Translations under genes and position numbers: made by a program
The notes under the pieces: generated by a model
Databases searched by the model: none
Seen by the model: only the letters and a program-made list of their open reading frames with translations
Told to the model about the DNA's origin: nothing
Source of the DNA: Longimicrobium sp.
Lineage (GTDB): Bacteria; Gemmatimonadota; Gemmatimonadetes; Longimicrobiales; Longimicrobiaceae
DNA: 64,000 nt
NCBI GenBank assembly: GCA_036389135.1
Contig: DASVQP010000111.1
Coordinates: forward strand, 46,698 to 110,697
Direction of reading: 5' to 3'
Shown: positions 26,651 through 34,255 of the stretch, piece after piece
How positions within the stretch are numbered: the stretch's first letter is position 1
How the letters are laid out: each line of letters opens with the position of its first letter

Positions 26651-26795
26651 GCGCGTCTCCACCGCAAGCTCTCCCGGCCCGCGGCCCCGCGTCGCCGTTC
26701 CCCGCGATCCCTCCCGCCTCCCGCCCCGCCCTCCGCCACGCTATCTTGTTCCCCGCCGCCGCCGGACGCAGGTGAACTCAGGGAGAAACCCGCAC

Positions 26796-28733
26796 ATGAT
26801 CGAACCACGCTCGCGCGCCTCCATCGCTATCGCGCTCACGCTGGCCTGCACCGCATCGCTCGGCGCGCAGGTGACGAGCACCCCGCAGACGGCGACGAAC
26901 GGTGTCGGGCCGGTCTTCGTGAACGGCATGGCACAGGTGGTCCCTGCCTTCGCCGATTCCTCGCAGTGGATCCGGCAGAACCTCTGGGTCGAGACGGACT
27001 TCGACTCCGACCGCGACGGACGCAACGATCGCCTGCACGTGGACGTGACGCGGCCGCGCCAGACGGAGACCGGGGGCCTCAAGGTGCCGGTCGTGTACGG
27101 GTCGAGCCCCTACTACGCCGGCGTCGCGCGCACATTCGCGTTCTGGAACGTGCGCCAGGAGCTCGGCCAGCCCTCCCCCGCGCGCGGCGCGATGTCCGGT
27201 CCCCCGCACGACCCCACGCGCACGCGCATCTCCAACGACCTGGTGCGCACGTGGGTGCCGCGCGGCTTCGCCGTGGTGCATTCGGATGCGCCGGGCACCG
27301 GCCGCTCCGGCGGATGCGTGACCATCGGCGACACGCCGGAGCGGACGGCGATGAAGTTCGTCGTCGACTGGCTGAATGGGCGCGCGAGGGGCTACACGAC
27401 CCCGAGCGGGACGCAGCAGGTGACGGCGACGTCATGGTCCACCGGCAAGGTGGGGATGATCGGCACGTCGTACGAAGGCACGCTGCCGCTGGCCGCGGCT
27501 ACGACGGGAGTCGCGGGGCTCGAGGTCGTCGTCCCGGTCTCCGCGAACACGTCCTACTACCACTACTACCGCTCGAACGGGCTGGTGCGGTCGCCGGGCG
27601 GGTACCTCGGCGAAGACGTGGACGTGCTCTACGACTTCGTCGCCAGCGGCCCTACCGCCACCCGCGCGACGTGCGACCGCATCGTAAAGGGCGGCCTCTT
27701 TGCCGCGGGGCAGGACCGCGCGACCGGCGACTACAACGAGTTCTGGGCCTCGCGCGAGCTGCTGCCGCACATCAAGAACATCCGGGCCGCGGTGCTGCTG
27801 GCGCACGGGCTCAACGACTTCAACGTGATGCCGTCGCACACCGTGCGGGTGTACGAGGCGATGAAGACGCACGGATTGCCCGTCTCGATGTACCTCCATC
27901 AGGGCGGCCACGGGGGCGATCCGCCCTTTGAGATGGTGAACCGGTGGTTCACGCACTACCTGTACGGCGTGGACAACGGCGTCCGGCGCGATCCGCCCGT
28001 GTGGATCGTGTCGAGCACCGCGGCCGCCGCGAAGGCGCGCATGTCGCGCGGGCGTGACGCGATGCCGGCGCCGGTCCCCTTTGCGTCGTTCCCGGCGCCG
28101 GGCTCGGCGCCCGTCGTGCTCCATCCCACGGACGGCGGCAACGGCATCGCCGCCCTGGCCCTGCGGCCGGCGCGGGGACTCGACTCCATCGTCGACGACG
28201 CGTCCGTGAGCGGCAGCGCCAGTGCGCGCGCGCCACGCTCGGCCCATCGCCTTCTCTTCGCCACGGCGCCGCTCGCGGATTCGCTGCGCATCTCCGGAAC
28301 GCCGCGCGTGACCGTGCGCGTCGCGGTAGACCGGCCCGCGGCGAATCTCAGCGTATGGATAGTGACGCTGCCGTACGATTCCGCGGAGATCGGCGCCGCC
28401 GGCCGCGCGGGCGTGGTGACGCGCGGGTGGGCCGACATCCAGAACCATGCGTCGCTCACGCGCCGCGGCATCTACGCATCCACGCGCCGCGGCGAGCCGC
28501 TCGTCCCGGGGCGGTACTACGACCTGACCTTCGATTTGGAGCCGGACGATCAGGTCATCCCGGCGGGGCGGCAGCTTGGGATCATGATCATGTCGACCGA
28601 CCCGGAGTTCACGCTCTCGCCGAGGGCGGGCACGCGGCTGACGGTGGATCTCGCGGGAACGTCGTTCACGCTGCCGGTGGTGGGCGGCGGCACGGCGTTC
28701 ACGCGTGCGGGCGGCGTGCGGCGCGACCCCTGA
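26796..28733 (+). CDS. Secreted X-Pro dipeptidyl-peptidase (S15/CocE-NonD family)
   Basis: A 645-residue S15-type serine hydrolase. The ATG at 26796 follows AGGGAG and opens a signal peptide ending near ASLGAQ (residue 24). Catalytic residues: nucleophile Ser in GTSYEGTLPL, Asp in HGLNDFNV, and His in HQGGHGGDP. The C-terminal 200 residues form the jelly-roll domain usual for PepX/CocE (RISGTPRVTVRVAVD, GRYYDLTFDLEPDDQVIPAG). PepX-like enzymes release X-Pro dipeptides from peptides; esterase members such as cocaine esterase share the fold, so exact specificity is open. It appears monocistronic; a short perfect palindrome (28745-28758) follows the stop, before ettA. Confidence 0.9.
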   Translation: MIEPRSRASIAIALTLACTASLGAQVTSTPQTATNGVGPVFVNGMAQVVPAFADSSQWIRQNLWVETDFDSDRDGRNDRLHVDVTRPRQTETGGLKVPVVYGSSPYYAGVARTFAFWNVRQELGQPSPARGAMSGPPHDPTRTRISNDLVRTWVPRGFAVVHSDAPGTGRSGGCVTIGDTPERTAMKFVVDWLNGRARGYTTPSGTQQVTATSWSTGKVGMIGTSYEGTLPLAAATTGVAGLEVVVPVSANTSYYHYYRSNGLVRSPGGYLGEDVDVLYDFVASGPTATRATCDRIVKGGLFAAGQDRATGDYNEFWASRELLPHIKNIRAAVLLAHGLNDFNVMPSHTVRVYEAMKTHGLPVSMYLHQGGHGGDPPFEMVNRWFTHYLYGVDNGVRRDPPVWIVSSTAAAAKARMSRGRDAMPAPVPFASFPAPGSAPVVLHPTDGGNGIAALALRPARGLDSIVDDASVSGSASARAPRSAHRLLFATAPLADSLRISGTPRVTVRVAVDRPAANLSVWIVTLPYDSAEIGAAGRAGVVTRGWADIQNHASLTRRGIYASTRRGEPLVPGRYYDLTFDLEPDDQVIPAGRQLGIMIMSTDPEFTLSPRAGTRLTVDLAGTSFTLPVVGGGTAFTRAGGVRRDP

Positions 28734-28809
28734 TTAAGGCCGGCGTGCCGCGCGGCACTAGATGCGGCACCAGTACCATCAGGACTTACCTCAACCTGTT
28801 TTCGGGACA

Positions 28810-30492
28810 ATGAGTCTGGATACGAGCAAGTTCATCTACGTCATGAAGGACCTCCGCAAGGTGGTCCCGCCCAGCCGCGAGATCCTCAAGGGGATCTGGC
28901 TCTCCTTCTATCCGGGCGCCAAGATCGGCGTCGTGGGCTCCAACGGCAGCGGCAAGAGCACGCTGCTGCGCATCATGGCCGGCGTCGACAAGGACTTCAT
29001 CGGCGAGGCGTGGGCCGCCGGCGGCACGCGCATCGGCTACCTGGCGCAGGAGCCGCAGCTGGATGCGTCGCTCGACGTGCGCGGCAACGTGGAAGAGGCC
29101 GTCCGCCACCAGCGCGACGTGCTGCGCCGCTACGAGGAAGTCAACAACTCCTTCGGCGACGAGAACGCCGACATGGACGCGCTGATCGAGGAGCAGGCGC
29201 GCCTGCAGGACCAGATCGACGCCGGCAACCTGTGGGAGCTCGACCGCAAGATCGAGATCGCCATGGACGCCCTCCGCCTCCCCCCGGGCGAAGCGGAAGT
29301 CACCAACCTCTCCGGCGGCGAGCGGCGCCGCGTGGCGCTCTGCAAGGTGCTCCTCGAAGAGCCGGACATGCTCCTGCTGGACGAGCCCACCAACCACCTG
29401 GACGCCGAGTCGGTGGCGTGGCTGGAGCACCACCTCTCCGAGTTCAAGGGGACGATCGTGGCCATCACCCATGATCGCTACTTCCTGGACAACGTGGCCG
29501 AGTGGATCCTGGAGCTGGACCGCGGAGAGGGGATCCCGTGGAAGGGCAACTACACGTCGTGGCTGGAGCAGAAGCAGGAGCGGCTCGCCAAGGAGGAGAA
29601 GCACGCCTCCGCCCGCCAGCGCACCCTTCAGCACGAGCTGGAGTGGGTGCGGATGGCGCCGCGCGCGCGCCAGGCCAAGAGCAAGGCCCGCATCACCGCC
29701 TACGAGGAGCTGCTGAACGCCGACCAGCGCGAGCGCACCTCCACCGCCGAGATCATCATCCCCGCCGGCCCTCGCCTCGGTGAAGAGGTCGTCGTAGCCG
29801 ATCACCTCACCAAGGCGTTCGGCGACAAGCTGCTGATCGACAACCTGGAGTTCCGCCTGCCGCGCGGCGGCATCGTGGGCGTCATCGGCCCCAACGGCGC
29901 CGGCAAGACGACGCTCTTCCGCATGATCACCGGCGGCGAGCAGCCAGACGCCGGCGCGCTCAAGGTGGGCTCAACCGTGCAGCTCGCCTACGTGGACCAG
30001 AGCCGCGACACGCTCAACGCGGACAAGTCCGTCTACGACGAGATCTCAGGCGGCCAGGAGACGCTGGAGCTGGGGAAGCTGAAGGTGAACGCGCGCGCCT
30101 ACTGCTCGTGGTTCAACTTCAAGGGATCGGACCAGCAGAAGAAGGTGGGCACCCTTTCCGGCGGCGAGCGCAACCGGGTGCACCTGGCCAAGGTGCTCAA
30201 GGAAGGCGGCAACCTGATCCTCCTGGACGAGCCCACCAACGACCTGGACGTCGACACCCTGCGCGCGCTGGAAGAGGCGCTGCTGGACTTCGCCGGCTGC
30301 GCCGTCGTGATCTCCCACGACCGGTGGTTCCTGGACCGCATCGCCACGCACATCCTCGCCTTCGAGGGCGAGAGCAACGTCGTCTGGTTCGAGGGCAACT
30401 ACCGCGAGTACGAGCTAGACAAGAAGCGCCGCCTCGGCGCCGACGCCGACATCCCGCACCGCATCCGCTACCGCAAGCTGGTGAGGGCCTGA
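28810..30492 (+). CDS. ettA: Energy-dependent translational throttle protein EttA (ABC-F)
   Basis: A 560-residue ABC-F ATPase, the usual EttA length. Two nucleotide-binding domains are complete: first Walker [10 protein letters not shown], signature [11 protein letters not shown], Walker [12 protein letters not shown]; second [32 protein letters not shown]. The arm insertion in the first domain (about residues 90-140) and the PtIM-like linker between the domains are present, and there is no membrane domain. EttA binds the ribosomal E site and gates the first elongation steps according to ADP/ATP ratio. Start taken as ATG 28810 ([15 protein letters not shown]), which matches the family N-terminus; an upstream extension to 28762 lacks support. 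It is the last GC-typical gene before the low-GC island. Confidence 0.95.
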   Translation: MSLDTSKFIYVMKDLRKVVPPSREILKGIWLSFYPGAKIGVVGSNGSGKSTLLRIMAGVDKDFIGEAWAAGGTRIGYLAQEPQLDASLDVRGNVEEAVRHQRDVLRRYEEVNNSFGDENADMDALIEEQARLQDQIDAGNLWELDRKIEIAMDALRLPPGEAEVTNLSGGERRRVALCKVLLEEPDMLLLDEPTNHLDAESVAWLEHHLSEFKGTIVAITHDRYFLDNVAEWILELDRGEGIPWKGNYTSWLEQKQERLAKEEKHASARQRTLQHELEWVRMAPRARQAKSKARITAYEELLNADQRERTSTAEIIIPAGPRLGEEVVVADHLTKAFGDKLLIDNLEFRLPRGGIVGVIGPNGAGKTTLFRMITGGEQPDAGALKVGSTVQLAYVDQSRDTLNADKSVYDEISGGQETLELGKLKVNARAYCSWFNFKGSDQQKKVGTLSGGERNRVHLAKVLKEGGNLILLDEPTNDLDVDTLRALEEALLDFAGCAVVISHDRWFLDRIATHILAFEGESNVVWFEGNYREYELDKKRRLGADADIPHRIRYRKLVRA

Positions 30493-30517
30493 CTGACCCA
30501 ACCGCTTCAAACAGCAG

Positions 30518-30572
30518 TCTCACACAGAGGCACGGAGGCACAGAGAGATGTTCTTCTCTGTGCCTCTGCGCT
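30518..30572. repeat. CACAGAG inverted-repeat element, copy 3 (short)
   Basis: CTCACACAGAGGCACGGAGG on the left and CTCTGTGCCTCTGCGC on the right, with a small AGATGTTCTT centre. It lies 26 bases after the ettA stop and may act as its terminator. It marks the left boundary of the low-GC island. Confidence 0.8.
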
Positions 30573-30596
30573 TTGGGGGGCGGAGCAGCATTTCAC

Positions 30597-30642
30597 GCGT
30601 TATGTAAAACACATAATGCGATTTGCATAACGGCAAGCGCCG
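30597..30642. repeat. AT-rich palindromic motif cluster
   Basis: GCGTTATGTAAAACACATAA is an inverted repeat (TTATGT around AAAAC), and two further CATAAYG motifs follow directly (CATAATGCG and GCATAACGG). Such a cluster is unusual in this GC-rich sequence. It sits where composition changes, so it could be a protein-binding or recombination site. Confidence 0.45.
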
Positions 30643-30863
30643 CCCAGGAAAGCTTTGCGCCGATGCTGGCCCCGCACGCCTATCAGGCCAGGGACGTACT
30701 GTCCCGTATCCAATGTTGGCAGTGTTTTACCGGATGGGAAGGAGCGGCTTGTGCGTCCGATTGGTTGTGATTAACCTCGCACTCCAAGCAGGTTTCGAAT
30801 CCGATACATCGCGCCTCGAGCTGCAGGTCTTCATCCACAACCGAATCTCAGGAGATGATCCCG

Positions 30864-31181
30864 ATGGCACTTTCGGATCAACTACGCAAGATCGCGGCGG
30901 AGCAGGCGAGCGCCATCCCAGGGGAACCGGGATACCGTGACATTGAAGAGTTCTATAACGAGATGGTTCGGCTCGGTATCGCGAAGCAGAACGTATACGA
31001 ATTCCCGCGTCTCGACACCATCGGCAGGAATTTACATCAGAAACGCGTTGCGCAATTAAGCGCAGGTCAGTTAGCCCCTACCATAGTTGCCCTCACTTTC
31101 GGCGCCGAGAGGATTCTTCAAGCTCGTCCGCGTATGGTCGAGGGAAGCCCCACTACACCGTTATGGAAACAGGGGGGCTAA
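30864..31181 (+). CDS. Hypothetical protein, 105 aa, low-GC island
   Basis: Unrecognised small soluble protein. The ATG at 30864 has GGAG nine bases before it; an ATG at 30855 directly abutting the GGAG is less likely. The N-terminal half is predicted helical (LSDQLRKIAAEQA, IEEFYNEMVRLGIAKQ), followed by FPRLDTIGRNLHQ. It has no Cys, signal peptide or membrane segment. It lies 120 bases upstream of the nuclease-like gene 31302-32081 on the same strand and shares its low GC, so the two may be a functional pair. No function is assigned. Confidence 0.65.
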   Translation: MALSDQLRKIAAEQASAIPGEPGYRDIEEFYNEMVRLGIAKQNVYEFPRLDTIGRNLHQKRVAQLSAGQLAPTIVALTFGAERILQARPRMVEGSPTTPLWKQGG

Positions 31182-31301
31182 GCTCGACCATAGTACGCGC
31201 GTAGGAGCGATGCCCTTGTAGAACCTGCACCGAAACAACAAACTGGTACCTACGCCTAAACTGAGTTCATCCGGACGTCCAATCCTTGTCACCCGAGCGG
31301 C

Positions 31302-32081
31302 ATGCCTCAGGACCAACAGAACCAACTCCCGATTAGCGCCGACGCGATAGCGGGAACTTTAGCACACATCGCTGCCGCAGAGGGAGATACAGCTGTGGTC
31401 GCGGTACTAGCAGTGGCTGAACCGGAATTGATCGTCACGGGATACGATAATTACGACGGCGGTGTGGAGATTCTAACGCTGTACCTGAAGCTTCCCACCG
31501 AAATCTACGCGCGGCTATTCCGACGTCGTGAGGAGATTGAAAAGAGCATACTTCCCATGCTCCATCCCCTCATCAACTCTTATCCAGGTTACTGGGCTGC
31601 GGGGGCCTCGATCTGCGCCGCGCAAACTCCGCCTGCGAACTGGCGCGAGTTAGCCAAGGCCTGGTTGGCCGGAGAGGGGACAAACAACCAAGGTCGCGTC
31701 AGATCAGACAATATCGCCTCACGGACCTGTGATGGCCTGCTCTTTCGATCGCAACCTGAAATTCACCTGTACCGAGCATTGAAGTCGGCCGGCGTTTCTT
31801 TCGCACCCCTTCCTGTTTTCGTTCGTGGTGGTCAGGAATATCGGCGCATTGAGCCTGACTTTGTGATAGTGCAAAACGGCCTCATCGCCGTTGTAGAGGT
31901 GGATGGGGACACTGTTCATCAAGAGACTCCCGTGGAGGCGCATACGCGGACGACGATGTTGGTCCATGAGGGGGCTCACGTCGAACGAGTGCGTGCATCC
32001 GATTGTGATACGGCTCAGAAGGCGGAGAGATGCGCCGCAACGATACTTGCGACTCTAGCTCGGATTCGCGCCGCACGCTGA
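31302..32081 (+). CDS. Predicted PD-(D/E)XK nuclease-like protein, low-GC island
   Basis: A 259-residue protein of unknown role. The C-terminal half has the order of a DUF559/Vsr-like PD-(D/E)XK core: SQPEIHLYRALKSAG (helix with acidic residue), RRIEPDFVIVQNG (Asp of the PD motif), AVVEVDGDTVHQ (E-x-D in place of the usual E-x-K), then HTRTTMLVHEGAHVERV as the following helix-strand. The N-terminal half has YDNYDGGVEILTLYLKLP, then ARLFRRREEIEKSILPML, which reminds me of N-terminal modules found in phage-defence effectors; this is memory only. Ribosome site is weak. Candidate two-gene unit with 30864-31181. It may act on nucleic acid, but that is inference from motif spacing. Confidence 0.7.
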   Translation: MPQDQQNQLPISADAIAGTLAHIAAAEGDTAVVAVLAVAEPELIVTGYDNYDGGVEILTLYLKLPTEIYARLFRRREEIEKSILPMLHPLINSYPGYWAAGASICAAQTPPANWRELAKAWLAGEGTNNQGRVRSDNIASRTCDGLLFRSQPEIHLYRALKSAGVSFAPLPVFVRGGQEYRRIEPDFVIVQNGLIAVVEVDGDTVHQETPVEAHTRTTMLVHEGAHVERVRASDCDTAQKAERCAATILATLARIRAAR

Positions 32082-32140
32082 AAGGACCCGTTGGCGCAGG
32101 TGGGTTCACGCTCCAGGCCTAGCGTCACTTACTTGTACCT

Positions 32141-32258
32141 CACTTCGCCCAAGCCACGTTTGTAGCGGCGCGCCGTTCCAGGTTGCCGCCAGCGAGTAGG
32201 CGCCGCCCTGACCGTCACGTAGTTGGGCTGCAGGAGACGGGGCGACGGAGGTGGCCTG
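32141..32258 (-). pseudogene. Decayed duplicate of the 3' end of the 34256-36400 metallopeptidase gene
   Basis: The minus strand encodes DGQGGAYSLAATWNGAPL, against DGQGGAYSLAAAWNGAPL at the C-terminus of the lipoprotein gene 34256-36400. Nucleotide similarity extends over 32141-32258 and 34263-34400, with scattered substitutions and a deletion of roughly a dozen bases in the remnant. No start, signal or catalytic region accompanies it. The two copies are direct repeats that bracket about 2 kb of island sequence. Confidence 0.85.
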
Positions 32259-32287
32259 TGCCAACTGTGCAGTTGCACTTCCGATTA

Positions 32288-32779
32288 CTACCGACCCGGC
32301 GCCCGCCCGCGCTGCGGAGGTAGCCATATCTCCAATGCCGGAACCGTCCCGACGCCAGAAACGGGCTTGAGCGGAGCGGTCCGGAGATCGTTGAGCACAC
32401 GCGCTGTCCACGGGTACCGCTGCGGCTGCGCTTGGGGACCGCCCCGCGGACGTCGGACGCGCATCGCGCCAGTCGCGCTGGCGGTGTCCCCGTGCAGTCG
32501 CCGAAGCAAGAGCAACTCATGCACCGCACGCGAAAGGTCGTCCGCGTTCCCCGTAGCCGACAGGAGGATCACGTCACCCGGCTTGGCCGCGGCGCGCCGG
32601 AGGATCTGGAACGGAGCACCCGTGGGTAGCGCGTCGACCAGAGCCACCGTCACCGGGATCCGGGTGGGGCGCCCGGCGGCGTGCGTCTGCTGCGCCACAG
32701 CTTGGGGGACGGCGCCCATGCCCACAACGAGGAGTACCGCTGCGAACCGACGCCCGAGCTTAGTCAATCTTTTACTCAC
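32288..32779 (-). CDS. Exported hypothetical protein, low-GC island
   Basis: A 163-residue protein without recognised domain. The start is probably the GTG at 32779 (frame begins SKRLTKLGRRFAAVLLVVGM), giving a Sec signal peptide ending near QAVAQQ (residue 30). The mature protein is basic and rich in Arg, Ala and Pro; PGDVILLSATGNADDL is the most ordered-looking segment. It is read in a different frame from the decayed metallopeptidase remnant that follows it. It could be co-transcribed with 32795-33442, which ends 15 bases upstream. Confidence 0.6.
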   Translation of the reverse strand: MSKRLTKLGRRFAAVLLVVGMGAVPQAVAQQTHAAGRPTRIPVTVALVDALPTGAPFQILRRAAAKPGDVILLSATGNADDLSRAVHELLLLRRLHGDTASATGAMRVRRPRGGPQAQPQRYPWTARVLNDLRTAPLKPVSGVGTVPALEIWLPPQRGRAPGR

Positions 32780-32794
32780 GCTGAGAGTTCGAAC

Positions 32795-33442
32795 TTAGTC
32801 GCAAACCGTGGCGTAGCCTTCCCAATACACCTCCCAAGTAACGCCATTGTCATAGGAGATCTCAATCAACACGTACTCGGTCCGGCACGCGGGTTTGTCA
32901 CCTTCGCCTCCACCGCCCCCATCCGTGCTTCCTCCAGAATCCGGTCCCGGGCAACCCGGATCGTCGGTCGGCGAATAGGGATCGTAAGGGTCATCCTCGA
33001 GCTGGTGGCACATTCCTCCATTCTCGTCGCCGTTGCTGTCGTGAGGCACAATACGGCCAATCCTATCAACGATCCGTTCCTTAAGTACATACGACGTGAT
33101 CCCGCTCGGGCGCCTGATCGGCTTCCTCCAGCAGGCGACCACGATACCCGCTGCGAGCCATTCCACACGTTGGAGGATTGCTTCCACCGGGACCACGCCA
33201 CCCTGCGGCCGGTAAAACCCCTGCCCGGTAAAGCCTTCGCTAGACCGCTGCCAGAAGACGTTGAAATAATAGCCTTTGAACTGCGTGAGTGATCCGATGA
33301 GCAGTACCCCGCGGTAAGGCCCTGGCCGCCACGTTTCGGGGCAGCGGGTCGGCTCCCAACCTTCGCCGGGTTGCGCGGTTGCATGCACCGCTGAGAGGAA
33401 GAACGCCAGCAGGAAGTAGGCAGAGCCAAGCGCGACGAGCAT
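32795..33442 (-). CDS. Exported Cys- and Asp/Gly-rich hypothetical protein, low-GC island
   Basis: A 215-residue protein with a clear signal peptide (MLVALGSAYFLLAFFLSAVH to TAQ). The middle is a globular part with Trp and aromatic residues (FKGYYFNVFWQRSSEGF). A flexible, acidic Asp/Pro/Gly/Ser linker follows (DDPYDPYSPTDDPGCPGP, then GGGGGEGD), and the C-terminus (ACRTEYVLIEISYDNGVTWE to CD) looks like a short beta domain. Six cysteines in the mature part could form disulfides. No homologous family is recognised. Its layout suggests a surface-exposed or secreted protein acquired with the island. Confidence 0.65.
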   Translation of the reverse strand: MLVALGSAYFLLAFFLSAVHATAQPGEGWEPTRCPETWRPGPYRGVLLIGSLTQFKGYYFNVFWQRSSEGFTGQGFYRPQGGVVPVEAILQRVEWLAAGIVVACWRKPIRRPSGITSYVLKERIVDRIGRIVPHDSNGDENGGMCHQLEDDPYDPYSPTDDPGCPGPDSGGSTDGGGGGEGDKPACRTEYVLIEISYDNGVTWEVYWEGYATVCD

Positions 33443-33497
33443 TCATGTGGGCACCATAGATGAAGCGGGCAGTCGGAATGGCACGTATGGCTGCTGA

Positions 33498-33529
33498 ACG
33501 AGACCCCGCTCTTCGAAGCAGGGTCTCGT
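33498..33529 (-). terminator. Hairpin terminator after the 33538-33975 lipoprotein gene
   Basis: ACGAGACCCCGCT pairs with AGCAGGGTCTCGT (one mismatch) around CTTCGA. It lies nine bases after the stop of the lipoprotein gene on the minus strand and before the start of 32795-33442. Confidence 0.75.
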
Positions 33530-33537
33530 CGCTGTCG

Positions 33538-33975
33538 CTACCGGCCGGCTTGCATCCGCGCTAGCGCGAGCTGCCTGCCGGGAATTTCAGAATCTCTGTA
33601 AAGGGCCTCTGTGGGCATGGTATACCAGTACGGCACCCACACCTCCTCCAGCACCGCCTGGAGGTCCGGATCATCGAAGTGCACGAGCTTGGGGGGTCCG
33701 TCTTCGCTAGCCGGATCCCCGTATTGAAAATAGGACAGCATCTCCGCGCGGTCTTCGGGCGGCAGCATGGAGATAAGCCGCTCCAGCGCCACTACATCGA
33801 AGATGTACATGACGTTAGCCTTATCAGAAGCAGGCATCTGGTACGATGCGTCCACGACGTACGTCCTCCGACTTGGACCGCTCGGTACGCTCATGAGCGA
33901 GCCTCCGCTTCCGTGTTCGCACGCCCCAGTCGCAAGCAGAATCGCAAACGTGAGGCACAGCACCGGTCGTCGCAT
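33538..33975 (-). CDS. Lipoprotein of unknown function, low-GC island
   Basis: A 145-residue lipoprotein. The ATG at 33975 follows GAGG and opens MRRPVLCLTFAILLATGACE with the lipobox Cys at about residue 19. The mature part contains YVVDASYQMPASDKANVMY and a run of acidic helical sequence (PPEDRAEMLSYFQYGDP, DDPDLQAVLEEVW). No domain is recognised. It ends in its own hairpin terminator, so it is probably transcribed alone. GC content is lower than in the flanking chromosome. Confidence 0.72.
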   Translation of the reverse strand: MRRPVLCLTFAILLATGACEHGSGGSLMSVPSGPSRRTYVVDASYQMPASDKANVMYIFDVVALERLISMLPPEDRAEMLSYFQYGDPASEDGPPKLVHFDDPDLQAVLEEVWVPYWYTMPTEALYRDSEIPGRQLALARMQAGR

Positions 33976-34255
33976 ACGCACCTCGTGCTCGAGTGCTTGT
34001 TACGTTCCCTAGGCTTGAATCACTCTCCCCAGCCGTTCAGCGAGTCGCAGAGTGGCCGAGTGCCACCCGGCCACCACGGTGCGACGGGGCGTCGCCTCTA
34101 CTCCCGCTTTACGGCGCCAAACAGAAATGTAATCGCATATTAGAAATTCGTCTGGAACTAGTCAACTGTTCAGCGCGTGGTAGTACTGCGCCCCACCCGG
34201 TCCCGTTATCCCTCCATCGTGCTTGATGCCTCGCTGAACCCGCACCAGCCACACC

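Larger units (their letters stand above)
26430..26795. other. Intergenic region with hairpins and two REP-like elements
   Basis: No convincing gene. It contains the -35 of the repressor promoter, a G/C hairpin around 26467-26500 (CCTCCCCCGCCTGCGGGGG type, similar to ones at 40917 and 63831), a GTAGGGGCGCGGT element at 26541-26570 and a GTAGGGGCCGCCCC element at 26608-26650. The promoter for the dipeptidyl-peptidase gene should be near its right end but no clear -35/-10 pair is seen. Confidence 0.6.
30493..30863. other. Intergenic region at left boundary of low-GC island
   Basis: No gene seen. It holds a CACAGAG repeat (30518-30572), an AT-rich cluster of palindromic CATAAYG motifs (30597-30642) and then unique sequence of lower GC than the flanks. 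Some short frames exist but none has a ribosome site or recognisable product. Confidence 0.6.

Noticed and set aside
28745..28758. 14-bp perfect palindrome between the dipeptidyl-peptidase gene and ettA
   Set aside because: No loop and no U-tract; too short to call a terminator and GC-rich palindromes are common here.
30597..30642. Possible chromosomal dif site (XerCD)
   Set aside because: TTATGTAAAA recalls the XerD half but the XerC half and 6-base spacing do not match.
34047..34062. GCAGAGTGGCCGAGTG, strongly like the 5' part of a tRNA-Ser
   Set aside because: The following bases form a local hairpin and no anticodon arm, T-arm or acceptor partner can be found. At most a remnant or coincidence at the island's right side.
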